Notes under the pieces: model-generated
Told to the model about the DNA's origin: nothing
Seen by the model: only the letters and a program-made list of their open reading frames with translations
The model's database searches: none
Source: an uncultured Actinomycetes bacterium
GTDB lineage: Bacteria > Actinomycetota > Acidimicrobiia > Acidimicrobiales > RAAP-2
Reading direction: 5' to 3'
Assembly: GCA_903825305.1 (NCBI GenBank)
Contig: CAIKAC010000011.1
Span: 162,337-226,336, forward strand
DNA length: 64,000 nucleotides
Shown: positions 24,985 through 33,685 of the stretch, piece by piece
How the letters are laid out: every line of letters starts with the position of its first letter
How positions within the stretch are numbered: position 1 is the first letter of the stretch
Program-made: the position numbers and the translations under genes

Positions 24985-26460
24985 ATGACTGAACACCCTC
25001 GCGTAGAAATTGCCGGATCTTCGGTCTCGGTTGATCACTTCATCAACGGCGTTCGAGTGGCGTCCGAAGCCACCTTCGAAGATCGCTCGCCGCTTGATTG
25101 GAACTGGCTGCTGGCTGATATTTCTCGAGGCGATGCCACCACCGCCGATCTCGCCGTCACGGCCGCAGTCGATGCATTCCCCGCTTGGGCTGCCTTGAGT
25201 TCGGTAGAGCGTGGGAAGTATTTGAAGCGTTTGGCTGATCTCATTGATGAGCACCAAGAAAAGATCGCCCTCGTTGAGTGTGCCGATATGGCCATGTTGG
25301 AAGAGTCACTTCGTCTGCGTGTTATTGCTCGCGGGGCTCGCAACTTCCGGGCTTATGCGGAGTTGGCTGAAGTCTTCGAGGGTCGCCACTGGGAATCAAA
25401 TGGCACGGACAATCGCATTCAGCGCATGCCTGCTGGGCCCACCGTGGTCATTACCCCTTGGAATGCCCCCTTCATGCTCTCGACCTGGAAGACCGCTCCG
25501 GCACTTGCGGCTGGCAACACCGTGATCTTGAAGCCAGCTGAATGGTCACCCTTGAGTTGTTCCATGCTCGCTGACTTGATTGCCGAGGCGGGCTTTCCTC
25601 CTGGCGTATTCAACATTGTCCAAGGCATCGGCGAAGAGATCGGTGCAGCCCTTGTCGCTGACCCACGAGTTCGTCGGGTGAGTTTTACCGGTTCTCCCGA
25701 AACGGGCCGCATCATTGGCGAAGCCGTGGCGCGCAACCTCACGCCCTTTACCGCCGAGCTCGGCGGCAAAGGTCCTCTCATGGTCTTTGCCGACGCTGAC
25801 CTTGATGGCGCAGCCAAGGCTGCCGCGAACATGTACGACGATTCCGGCCAGGTCTGTCTGGCTGGCACGCGCATCATGGTGGAGGCATCCATTAAAGATG
25901 TGTTCCTCGAAAAAATGCGCACCATCACGCAAGCGCACGTACTCGGCGATTCGCGAGATGCCACCACCACCATCTCTCCGATGATCCACCCGGTTCACTT
26001 GGCCACGGTCGAAGGTTTCGTCGAGCGGGCTCGGGCCAACGGTGACGAGATCATCTTTGGCGGCAAGCGCTGGAAAGAAGATGGCCTTTGGTATGAGCCA
26101 ACTTTGATTGCGCCAAAGTCCAATGACTCTGAAGTAGTCCAACGCGAGATCTTTGGCCCGGTCTTGACCTTCCAAACCTTTGAGACTGAAGACGAAGCCA
26201 TTGCCCTGGCTAATTCGACGGCCTATGGCTTGTCGGGAATTATCTGGACCTCGAGCCAAGAGCGCGCAGAGCGCGTTGGCACGGCGCTGCGCGCGGGAAC
26301 CGTGTGGGTGAACTGCTTCTTGGTTCGTGACCTCACCGCTCCCTTTGGTGGCTTTGGCATTAGTGGCATCGGTCGTGAAGGCGGAGACTATGCCTTGGAC
26401 TTCTATAGCGATCTCAAGACTTTGCAGATCAAGGAACACACCACTGAGGCAGGTGCGTGA
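24985..26460 (+). CDS. Aldehyde dehydrogenase, HpaE-like
   Basis: 491 residues, starting directly at the codon after the upstream stop (TAAATG). Signatures: TPWNAPFMLSTWK, KPAEWSPLS, FTGSPETGR, Glu in AELGGKGPLMVF, catalytic Cys in DSGQVCLAGTR, and FGGFGISGIGREGG. The context between HpaG-like and HpaD-like genes points to 5-carboxymethyl-2-hydroxymuconic semialdehyde dehydrogenase, which oxidises the ring-cleavage product. The ELGGK is followed by Gly rather than Ser. Confidence 0.9.
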   Translation: MTEHPRVEIAGSSVSVDHFINGVRVASEATFEDRSPLDWNWLLADISRGDATTADLAVTAAVDAFPAWAALSSVERGKYLKRLADLIDEHQEKIALVECADMAMLEESLRLRVIARGARNFRAYAELAEVFEGRHWESNGTDNRIQRMPAGPTVVITPWNAPFMLSTWKTAPALAAGNTVILKPAEWSPLSCSMLADLIAEAGFPPGVFNIVQGIGEEIGAALVADPRVRRVSFTGSPETGRIIGEAVARNLTPFTAELGGKGPLMVFADADLDGAAKAAANMYDDSGQVCLAGTRIMVEASIKDVFLEKMRTITQAHVLGDSRDATTTISPMIHPVHLATVEGFVERARANGDEIIFGGKRWKEDGLWYEPTLIAPKSNDSEVVQREIFGPVLTFQTFETEDEAIALANSTAYGLSGIIWTSSQERAERVGTALRAGTVWVNCFLVRDLTAPFGGFGISGIGREGGDYALDFYSDLKTLQIKEHTTEAGA

Positions 26461-27338
26461 TGGGGGAGATCGTCGGAGCAGCGCTGTGTGCTCATGTCCC
26501 TACCATCGTGTTGCCGCAAGAAATTCGCTACGAGCTCAACGATGGCAAAGAAATTAGCTTGGTGCCAGGGCTCCATCGCCTTCGAGAGGAATATCTCGCC
26601 CCCCTCAAGCCCGATGTGATTATCGTGCTCGACTCGCACTGGTTCACCACGGTAGAGACCGTGGTGACCTCAGCTGATCGACGCCAAGGCTTCTTTACGA
26701 GTTCTGAGTTGCCTCGTGGCATGTCGTCGATGCCCTATGACATGCCCGGTGATCGCGAACTCGCCGAAGCCATTGCCGCTGAAGCCGACGACATCGATGA
26801 GTGCTGGATCAGCGCCATTGATAATGAGCACCTGCATCCTGAGTATGCGACCATCAACATGTTGCCCTTCTTACAAGGCGACGAAGCATGGCTTTCAGTA
26901 TCGAGCGTGCAGACTGGTGACCCGCTTGATTTTCACAACGTGGGCCTCGCCATTGGCCGCGCCGTTGCCAAACTCGATCGTCGCGTTGTGCTTATTGCCT
27001 CAGGTGCGATGAGTCACACCTTCTGGAGCCTGCGAGAACTGCGCAAGCACGAAGCGTCAGACCCTTCGCATGTCACGCCCCCTGGAGCGGTTGAAGCAGA
27101 CCACAAAGTGCTCGACGCTTGGTATCGAGGTGACCACGCATCGGTCATTGACAACATGCCGGCTTACAGCGCATTTCGACCCGAAGCGCGCTTTGCCCAC
27201 TATCTCTCGATGGTTGCCGCCATTGGTGGCCGAGACTGTCGTGCCGTTGGTCGACCCTTCTCCGATTACGAGAACTCCATCGGTACTGCCCAAATCCACG
27301 TAGCCTTTGACCGTCCAGCCGATGGCTGGACGCATTGA
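26460..27338 (+). CDS. Class III (LigB-type) extradiol dioxygenase, HpaD-like
   Basis: 292 residues from ATG 26460, which shares its A with the upstream TGA; GTG 26457 is an alternative. The protein parallels enteric 3,4-dihydroxyphenylacetate 2,3-dioxygenase along its length: His in CAHVPTI (~11) and in VLDSHWFTT (~61) as Fe ligands, FFTSSELPRGM, HPEYATINMLPF and IASGAMSHTF. It would open a catechol ring next to a hydroxyl group using non-haem iron and O2. Third gene of the hpaG-E-D-like operon. Confidence 0.9.
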   Translation: MGEIVGAALCAHVPTIVLPQEIRYELNDGKEISLVPGLHRLREEYLAPLKPDVIIVLDSHWFTTVETVVTSADRRQGFFTSSELPRGMSSMPYDMPGDRELAEAIAAEADDIDECWISAIDNEHLHPEYATINMLPFLQGDEAWLSVSSVQTGDPLDFHNVGLAIGRAVAKLDRRVVLIASGAMSHTFWSLRELRKHEASDPSHVTPPGAVEADHKVLDAWYRGDHASVIDNMPAYSAFRPEARFAHYLSMVAAIGGRDCRAVGRPFSDYENSIGTAQIHVAFDRPADGWTH

Positions 27339-27350
27339 GAAAGGACCATT

Positions 27351-28157
27351 GTGCTCTCAGGTTTTCTCTTCCCACGAACTGAATCAGGCCGCAGCTCGCT
27401 GCTGCCGCCACCGCCGTGGAACTATTCCGGCGATCTGCTCACCATTGAATATAGAACCGATCCTGCGGCAATTCGTCGGGTGCTGCCCGAACCCTTGAGT
27501 TTGGTCAACGACGATGAAGACCCTGGTGCCGTCGCGGTCATTTTCGCTGACTGGCAATCAAGCGCCGATGATCAACGCGAGTTCGTCGATCCGATTCGCA
27601 TGCAGTACAAAGAAGCCTTCGTCGTCGTGCGTTGTCGCTACGCCGGCCAGATTTTCTCTCGCTGCATCTACATCTGGGTCGACACTGACTTCGCCATTGC
27701 GAGAGGAAACTTGCAGGGTTATCCGAAGAAACTCGGATCCATCCACCAAAGTCGTCCCGTCTCCGTTGGTCGCGGTGGCCCGCGTTTGGAAAAAGGTGGC
27801 CTCTTTGCCGGCACGCTGGCCGCCTATGACCGTCGTTTGATTACCGCGAGTGTCACGCTCGAAGAACAAGTCGAGACCGGTGGTTTCGTCAATGGTCACG
27901 CCATGCTGCACCACCGCTGGATGCCCAAGATTGAGCTCAATGGTGAAGACACCATCTCTGAGTTGGTCACCATGCGTGGCGTCAACGTCGAGCTCGGACC
28001 AATCTGGTCAGGAACGCCAAGCATTGAACTCGGCGATTCACCTGTTGAAGAGCTCACCGACTTGGCCCCTCGCGAGATGCTCGGTGGTTACTGGCAGAGC
28101 GTGGGCACCACCTTTGCTGGTGGCACCACGCTCGAAACGGGTGTTCCTTCGCGCTAA
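27351..28157 (+). CDS. Acetoacetate decarboxylase-like protein
   Basis: 268 residues from a GTG at 27351 with AAAGGA upstream, 12 bp after the dioxygenase and so in its operon. The ADC fold is marked by PAAIRRVLPEPL and LQGYPKKLGSIHQ, where the first Lys of the KK pair corresponds to the Schiff-base Lys of acetoacetate decarboxylase. Family members include decarboxylases, aldolase-dehydratases and hydratases. In an hpa pathway it could stand in for a missing HpaF/HpaH/HpaI step; this is inference. Its TAA stop overlaps the convergent gene's stop. Confidence 0.85.
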   Translation: MLSGFLFPRTESGRSSLLPPPPWNYSGDLLTIEYRTDPAAIRRVLPEPLSLVNDDEDPGAVAVIFADWQSSADDQREFVDPIRMQYKEAFVVVRCRYAGQIFSRCIYIWVDTDFAIARGNLQGYPKKLGSIHQSRPVSVGRGGPRLEKGGLFAGTLAAYDRRLITASVTLEEQVETGGFVNGHAMLHHRWMPKIELNGEDTISELVTMRGVNVELGPIWSGTPSIELGDSPVEELTDLAPREMLGGYWQSVGTTFAGGTTLETGVPSR

Positions 28158-28828
28158 CGCTTGGCGATGTCGCTGAGGAAGAAGTTCACCAAGGTCGCAA
28201 CGTTGGCTACGGCTTCGTCGTAGCGCTCATCAGTCTCTTTCAAAACCGCATCGACATTGAGGCCGAAGTTGCGCATCTCGTCTTCGCCGCCATTGGGGAG
28301 CCAGCGCTCGAGTTGGCCGCGTTCAATTTCGGGGTGGAACTGCACCCCGAGGTTGCGACGAATCGAGAAGGCCTGCACGCACAGTTCATTCGTGGCGAGT
28401 ACTTCCATCTCGTCGCTTGGCAAGCAGCGGTCCCCATGGAATTGGAACCACTTGGCGTCGGGAACGCCGGGGTTAGTCGAATTGATCTGATACCAACCAA
28501 TTTCATAATCACCGGATGACTCAACCACGCCACCGTGAGCGACACACAGAGCTTGGGAGCCGAAGCAAATGCCCAACACTGGGATTCTTGCTTGGTCGGC
28601 CTTGTGAAGGAAGGCGAGTTCATTATCGATCCAGTGACCGATGGTTTCGCGGTCATAGACCGACCACTTGGACCCTAGGACCACGGCGAGGTCGTATTCG
28701 GTGGGGTCGGGAATCGGGCCATCGCGCAGCACGTTGTGGACGCTGATCGTGGCGCCACGGCGCTCGAGTTCAAGGCCAATCAGGCCAGGGTCATCTTCAC
28801 GGTGATGTTTGAGCACGATGACGTTCAC
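28154..28828 (-). CDS. Class I glutamine amidotransferase domain protein
   Basis: 224 residues with the full triad: Cys in LGICFGSQAL, His and Glu in VQFHPEIE. It is a stand-alone GMP-synthase-like amidotransferase domain (YDLAVVLGSKWSVYD), distinct from the PuuD-like one at 21362. Such proteins can hydrolyse gamma-glutamyl compounds or release ammonia for a partner. Its place in the cluster suggests a gamma-glutamyl step, but no dedicated partner is adjacent. Convergent with the ADC-like gene, sharing CTAA. Confidence 0.88.
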   Translation of the reverse strand: MNVIVLKHHREDDPGLIGLELERRGATISVHNVLRDGPIPDPTEYDLAVVLGSKWSVYDRETIGHWIDNELAFLHKADQARIPVLGICFGSQALCVAHGGVVESSGDYEIGWYQINSTNPGVPDAKWFQFHGDRCLPSDEMEVLATNELCVQAFSIRRNLGVQFHPEIERGQLERWLPNGGEDEMRNFGLNVDAVLKETDERYDEAVANVATLVNFFLSDIAKR

Positions 28829-28905
28829 GGCAGGCCTCCTTGGCGAGTACAGCGTTGAGGATAGTAGGAACCACTCGAGCTGGCTTCATGTGTAACAGTC
28901 GTGAC

Positions 28906-29844
28906 ATGACGATCAAGATGGTGTTGTTGCTCACGGAAAACGAAACGATGCGACCAACTCCCGATGTGAGGGATCTCGTCGACATGGCCGTGACCGCCGA
29001 AGCGGCTGGCTTTGATGCGGTGATGATTTCAGAGCATGTCGTTCTCGGCCCTCGAGCCAATGAACACGGCTTGCCGGAGAATCCGAGAGATTACGCGATG
29101 CCCGGAAATCAAGATCCCGCCACCATTTGGCCGAGCCAGCTCGTGCTGGCAAGTGCGGTGGCCCAAGCCACCTCCACCTTGCGCATCATCCTGGGGGCCA
29201 TGATCACCCCCCTTCATCACCCCCTAATCATTGCCAAGGATCTCGGAACGCTTGATCGCTTGAGTGGTGGTCGCCTCATCGTGCAGCCAACGGTGAGTTG
29301 GCATGAAGATGAATATCGCGCCCTTGGGGTCGATTTCTCCAAGCGCGGAGCCATTTTGGATGAACAGCTCGAGATTTTGCGAAGGGCCTGGACTGCTGGC
29401 TCAGGGAATCCCTTCTCCTTCCATGGCGAACACTTTGATTTTGATGACATTTGGATGGAGCCCCAGCCAGCGACGCCAGGTGGGCCTCCCATGTGGTTTG
29501 GCGGCTCGCATGTTCATGGAGCGCTCGCTCGACGCCTGGCTGAATTTGGCTGTGGCTGGAATCACCTCGGGGCCATGAGTGACGACGACCTTGATGCCTT
29601 GGCGCAGTCCCTCGCCAAACGAGGCCGAAGCCTCGACGACATTGAATGGGTGGGGGGCACGCGGGGCATCTTTAGCGACGCCTCGTTGCCGTCGCCTCTG
29701 GCGCCGGTGCTTGCAACTATTGATCCTCAAGTGGAGCGAGGCTTTCACACCATCTGCATCAAGCCAGCCCAATTCATCGACGAGATGGAGGATTTCCCCA
29801 GTTTTTGTGCTCAGGTCATGGAATACGCAGCCAAGTTCGATTGA
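28906..29844 (+). CDS. LLM-class (luciferase-like, probably F420-dependent) oxidoreductase
   Basis: 312 residues from the ATG at 28906; the frame is open further upstream, but TIKMVLLLTENE is the natural start of this TIM-barrel family. Features are AVTAEAAGFDAVMISEHVV, ATSTLRIILGAMITPLHHPLIIAKDLGTLDRLSGGRL and GGPPMWFGGSHVHGALAR, typical of F420- or FMN-dependent LLM enzymes. High-GC actinobacteria hold many; the reaction here is unknown but probably part of the catabolic cluster. A transporter gene follows. Confidence 0.9.
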   Translation: MTIKMVLLLTENETMRPTPDVRDLVDMAVTAEAAGFDAVMISEHVVLGPRANEHGLPENPRDYAMPGNQDPATIWPSQLVLASAVAQATSTLRIILGAMITPLHHPLIIAKDLGTLDRLSGGRLIVQPTVSWHEDEYRALGVDFSKRGAILDEQLEILRRAWTAGSGNPFSFHGEHFDFDDIWMEPQPATPGGPPMWFGGSHVHGALARRLAEFGCGWNHLGAMSDDDLDALAQSLAKRGRSLDDIEWVGGTRGIFSDASLPSPLAPVLATIDPQVERGFHTICIKPAQFIDEMEDFPSFCAQVMEYAAKFD

Positions 29845-29931
29845 TGCTCTAGATTTCCTTGCATTGGATCGTTGGGTTACATACGATCAAATATCAACTT
29901 TGCGCAGTTCGCGCCTAGATGGGGGGAAGTA

Positions 29932-31374
29932 ATGGAAAACGACGGCGGAATTCTTCTAGGAGAAGGGAAGGGCAAGCTCACCACGATTGACGCAATTGGT
30001 CAGTCCATGGCAGCCGGTCCTATCTTCTCAACGGCCGTTATCGGCGCGTTCATGTTCTCGTTCTGTCCAGGTGCTTCACCGGCCACGATGATCCTGACGA
30101 CGATCGGCATCATGGGCCTCGGTCTCGTCATTGCGGCCTTCGCCAAGAAGTTCTCTGGTGCAGGCGCACTCTATGAGTACCTGGCTCACTCCATTGGCAA
30201 GAAAGCCGGTGTGCTCGGTGCTGGCGCTTACTACATCGCCTACACCGCCTTTGGTGTGTCGATCCCAATCATTGCGGGTTGCATCATCTCGCCATTCTGC
30301 TCTGCACACCTCGGTTTTAACCCGCCATGGTGGGCCTGCACCTTGGTGGTGCTTGCGATCATTGCCGTGTTGAACATCGTCGGTGTTCGAGTCTCGGTCA
30401 AGACCCAGTTGACCGTTCTTGGTCTCTCCATGATCCCCTTTGCCATTCTCTGCATCGTGGTCATTGCCAAGGGCGGCGCCACGGGCAACACGCTGGCCGT
30501 CTTCAACCCAGGTCACGTTCAAGCTGGTGGTTCGGTCTTCAAGGGCATGCTGTTTGCCATCTTGATGTTCGTTGGTTTCGAACTCTCAGCCTCACTGGGC
30601 GAAGAGACCGCTGAACCCAAGAAGTCGATTCCTCGTGCCGTGATCTCGGTCATCTTGATCGTGGGCGCGATCTACACCGTGACCCAATACGTTGGCTCCA
30701 TCGGCTCCGGTGGCCCCAACAAGATCCCCTTCGACTTCGGCGTCATGGCCCAGGTCTATGTCGGCTCATGGCTGTCGATCTTGGTGAACATCGCCATCAT
30801 CTTGGACATCATTGGCATCGGTATCGGCTTCTTCTCCGGTCTGAGCCGCGTTGGGTTCGCGTTGGCTCGTGACGGCTTGCTGCCTGCCCCCATGGCCAAG
30901 ATTTCTCAGCGTCGCGTTCCTGCGGTGAGCCTGTGGGTCACCATTGTGCTGACGCTCATTGGTACCGTGATCACCGGTATCGTCTTCGCCTTCGACAACC
31001 GTGCTTCATCAGCGCTTGGTTTGATCAATGCAGCGTGGGGCTATGAGATCTTGTCGGCCATGGGCACTATCATCGTTGCCTTGGTCTACGCAGCACTGTG
31101 TGTTGCGGGCTTCAAGATGTTCTTGAAGGAAAAGCAGTGGATCACCGTCGTTGGTGCCATCGTTGGTTTCGCCGTCGCGGTGGGAGCCGTTGCTGCTCAG
31201 TTCATTCCTGGCCTTGCCCCAACCGGCGATGCCGCCATTGGACGCACCATGGGATTCATCGGTGTGGTGGTCGCCATTCTTTGGTTGGTCTTCCACTCCG
31301 TGAAGAACCCAGATCGTGTCGAAGCTGCTGCTCAGCACGCGTTGCAGCACGAGTTGGCTGAAGTCGAACTCTAA
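29932..31374 (+). CDS. APC-family amino acid/amine permease
   Basis: 480 residues from ATG 29932, with GGGGGGAAG just upstream. About twelve hydrophobic helices. The APC signatures are IGQSMAAGPIFSTAV (unwound helix 1) and FVGFELSASLGEETAEPKKSIPRAV (helix 6 and loop), with GFFSGLSRVGFALARDGLLP later. It imports amino acids or amines with protons across the inner membrane. Beside gamma-glutamyl-amine and ring-cleavage genes it is the best candidate importer of the substrate. Confidence 0.93.
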   Translation: MENDGGILLGEGKGKLTTIDAIGQSMAAGPIFSTAVIGAFMFSFCPGASPATMILTTIGIMGLGLVIAAFAKKFSGAGALYEYLAHSIGKKAGVLGAGAYYIAYTAFGVSIPIIAGCIISPFCSAHLGFNPPWWACTLVVLAIIAVLNIVGVRVSVKTQLTVLGLSMIPFAILCIVVIAKGGATGNTLAVFNPGHVQAGGSVFKGMLFAILMFVGFELSASLGEETAEPKKSIPRAVISVILIVGAIYTVTQYVGSIGSGGPNKIPFDFGVMAQVYVGSWLSILVNIAIILDIIGIGIGFFSGLSRVGFALARDGLLPAPMAKISQRRVPAVSLWVTIVLTLIGTVITGIVFAFDNRASSALGLINAAWGYEILSAMGTIIVALVYAALCVAGFKMFLKEKQWITVVGAIVGFAVAVGAVAAQFIPGLAPTGDAAIGRTMGFIGVVVAILWLVFHSVKNPDRVEAAAQHALQHELAEVEL

Positions 31375-31392
31375 GCACGAAATAATCAATTC

Positions 31393-32205
31393 ATGACCCA
31401 GCACGATGCCACATCAAAAGTGGCAATAGTGACGGGTGGTGCAACCGGCATCGGTGAAGCAGTCGTAACGGCGCTCACCGATGCCGGTTGGCATATCTGG
31501 GCCCTTGGCCGCAGGCGTAGCGCCCTTGATGCGCTTGAAGCCGCAACGGGTGCACGAGGCCTGGTCTGTGATGTCAGTCAAGCTGACGCCGTCAATGCAG
31601 CTGTTGCCGAAGTACTCGGAACCGAGGGCCGCCTTGATGGCCTGGTCTTAAATGCCGGCATCATGGTGGAGGGCACGCTGGGCGAAACCAGCGCTGCGCA
31701 GTGGGATGAGGCCATCAGCGTCAATCTCACCGGCGCGTATTTGGTGGCTCACGCATGCTTAGAAGCGCTCAGTGTCTCACAAGGTGCGGTGGTGAGTGTG
31801 TCGTCGGTGGCGGGACTTCGCGCCGCTGGGGGAGCAGCGGCCTATTCCATCTCCAAAGCTGGATTGCTGATGCTGAGCCACTCCATTGCCGTTGACTATG
31901 GGCCCTTGGGCGTGCGGTCGAACGCTGTGTGTCCTGGTTGGACGAGATCAGAAATGGCCGATGGGGAAATGGCTGCATTTGCTGAGATGGCCGGAGGCGA
32001 CGTAGAGAGCGCCTATGAAGAAGTGACGCGCTTGGTGCCCCAGCGTCGGCCAGGAAGTTCAGCAGAGGTGGCTCAGGCCATTGTGTGGTTATTGTCTGAC
32101 ACTGCGAGTTACGTCAATGGCGCAACCTTGAGCGTTGACGGGGGCCTTGGCGTCATTGACGCTGGGACCACGGCCTATGGCTTTAGGGTCACGCCTCGCG
32201 ACTAA
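31393..32205 (+). CDS. Short-chain dehydrogenase/reductase (SDR)
   Basis: 270 residues. Classical SDR: NAD(P) motif TGGATGIGEA (~14-23), NAGIM (~85), active-site Ser in VVSVSSVAGL and Tyr/Lys in AYSISKAG, and a C-terminal VNGATLSVDGG. GRRRSALD after strand 2 hints at NADP. It follows the permease by 18 bp, so is likely co-transcribed. Substrate unknown. Its stop overlaps the convergent ABM gene (CTAA). Confidence 0.93.
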   Translation: MTQHDATSKVAIVTGGATGIGEAVVTALTDAGWHIWALGRRRSALDALEAATGARGLVCDVSQADAVNAAVAEVLGTEGRLDGLVLNAGIMVEGTLGETSAAQWDEAISVNLTGAYLVAHACLEALSVSQGAVVSVSSVAGLRAAGGAAAYSISKAGLLMLSHSIAVDYGPLGVRSNAVCPGWTRSEMADGEMAAFAEMAGGDVESAYEEVTRLVPQRRPGSSAEVAQAIVWLLSDTASYVNGATLSVDGGLGVIDAGTTAYGFRVTPRD

Positions 32206-32498
32206 GCGGTGGCGATGACCTCGAGGTGATCAACCGCCGGGTCTCCCACAAAATAAGGGCTGATAGCTTGGCGCCAAGTCACAAAGGCTTCTGATTCTCT
32301 AAAGCCCACCGTGTGGTCTTCCAGCGAATCCCACTCAATCAACAACACGTAGGTGCCGGGAAGCTCTATGGATCTCGTGACTTTCACTGAGCGACAGCCC
32401 GGGGATGCTTTGACCAAGGCAACCGCTTCGCTGAGTGCGGCATCGACGTCAGCAATGCGCTCGGGATCCATTTTCAGAATTGCGTGTTCAAGAACCAT
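32202..32498 (-). CDS. Antibiotic-biosynthesis-monooxygenase (ABM) domain protein
   Basis: 98 residues forming one ABM ferredoxin-like domain: LEHAILKMDPER, SPGCRSVKVTRSIELPGTYVLLIEWDSLEDH and FRESEAFVTWRQAISPYF. Such small dimers act as cofactor-free oxygenases on quinols or as lyases. It sits on the minus strand just downstream of the M20 hydrolase start region, 24 bp from that gene's 3' end, and shares CTAA with the SDR stop. Confidence 0.85.
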   Translation of the reverse strand: MVLEHAILKMDPERIADVDAALSEAVALVKASPGCRSVKVTRSIELPGTYVLLIEWDSLEDHTVGFRESEAFVTWRQAISPYFVGDPAVDHLEVIATA

Positions 32499-32522
32499 GC
32501 CTTGATTGTTCCACGCTTCGAC

Positions 32523-33683
32523 TTAGCGACGAAGCAGACGCTCTCGAATGGCGGGATCGCTCGCCGCGTCGGCTCCAACGCTGGCGAGCGAACAGGCACC
32601 ATCGAGCAAGGCGCGCTCGGCATCGGGGCCGAGGCAGGCATCAGTGAATTCAGGTTGATGATTCACTGCGCCGTGAGTCTTGATGTCAATCAAGGGGTGA
32701 ATAGCAGGCATGGCGAGTGAGACGTTGGCCATGTCCGTCGAATAGGTCGGCAAGGGTGCTCCTGAGTCATCACGCTCAAAGCTTCGCCCTTGCGCGCGAG
32801 CATGTTTGGCATAGAGGCTCAGCAAATCGGCGTCTTGTTCCATGTGGGTGTAGGCGGGGCTGATCTTCTCCATGCTGAGCTCGCAACCTGTGGCCAGCGC
32901 TCCCGCTTGGAAACACGCCTCCACCCGAGGCATGAGCGCGCTGAGGCGCTCAGCACTTGTTGATCGACACATGTAGCGAGCGGTGACCAAACTCGGGATG
33001 ACGTTCGCCGCTTCTCCGCCGTTGGTGACCACGCCATGGATCTGATCGCCTGCGGGGAGTTGTTGGCGAAGCAAGCCAATGGCCACTTGCGACAAGGTCA
33101 TGGCATCACCGGCGTTGAGTCCTTGCCAGGGAGCAGCCGAGGCATGGGCCGTGCGGCCAGTGAAGCTGACATCAAAGTGTTCGACGGCCAGACAGGCTGA
33201 CTCGAGTTGATCGAAAGACCAGGGGTGCACCATGAGCGAGGCGTGAATGCCATCGAAGCCACCACGGTCCAAGATCAGCACCTTGCCCGCCCCACCTTCT
33301 TCGGCAGGGGTTCCCATGATGTGTACCGTCACGCCCAACACATCAGCCACCGCTGCGAGACCAAGGCCTGCGCCAAGCGACGAGGCAGCAATGAGGTTGT
33401 GGCCACAGGCATGACCAACGCCAGGCAGGGCGTCATATTCAGCCAAGAAGGCAATGTGGAGGTCCCCAGAACCAAACACCGCATCGAAGGCGGTGTCCAT
33501 GCCACAAAACGGAGACGTGACGCTAAAGCCACGCGAGGTCAAGAAATCAATGCAGAGGCGCGCTGAGACGTGTTCTTCGAAACTCAACTCAGGCGACGCA
33601 TGAATAGCCTCGCTGAGCGCAATGAGATCAGGTGCGGCTTCGTTGATGACCCGACGAGCACTCTGAGCGGCGTCGGTATCCAT
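32523..33683 (-). CDS. M20-family amidohydrolase (AbgB-like)
   Basis: 386 residues from ATG 33683, two bases after the stop of the carboxylase gene (TAGTGATG), so translation is coupled. M20 metal motifs: IAFLAEYDALPGVGHACGHNL, GTPAEEGGAG and the dimerisation domain with FTGRTAHASAAPW; late His near AIHPLIDIKTHGAVN. Family members remove acyl or p-aminobenzoyl groups from amino acids by zinc hydrolysis. Coupling to a biotin carboxylase is unexpected and may be only transcriptional convenience. Confidence 0.92.
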   Translation of the reverse strand: MDTDAAQSARRVINEAAPDLIALSEAIHASPELSFEEHVSARLCIDFLTSRGFSVTSPFCGMDTAFDAVFGSGDLHIAFLAEYDALPGVGHACGHNLIAASSLGAGLGLAAVADVLGVTVHIMGTPAEEGGAGKVLILDRGGFDGIHASLMVHPWSFDQLESACLAVEHFDVSFTGRTAHASAAPWQGLNAGDAMTLSQVAIGLLRQQLPAGDQIHGVVTNGGEAANVIPSLVTARYMCRSTSAERLSALMPRVEACFQAGALATGCELSMEKISPAYTHMEQDADLLSLYAKHARAQGRSFERDDSGAPLPTYSTDMANVSLAMPAIHPLIDIKTHGAVNHQPEFTDACLGPDAERALLDGACSLASVGADAASDPAIRERLLRR

Positions 33684-33685
33684 CA

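Noticed and set aside
25546..26439. 297-codon minus-strand frame inside the HpaE-like gene
   Set aside because: Shadow of a strongly conserved ALDH; the peptide shows no family pattern.
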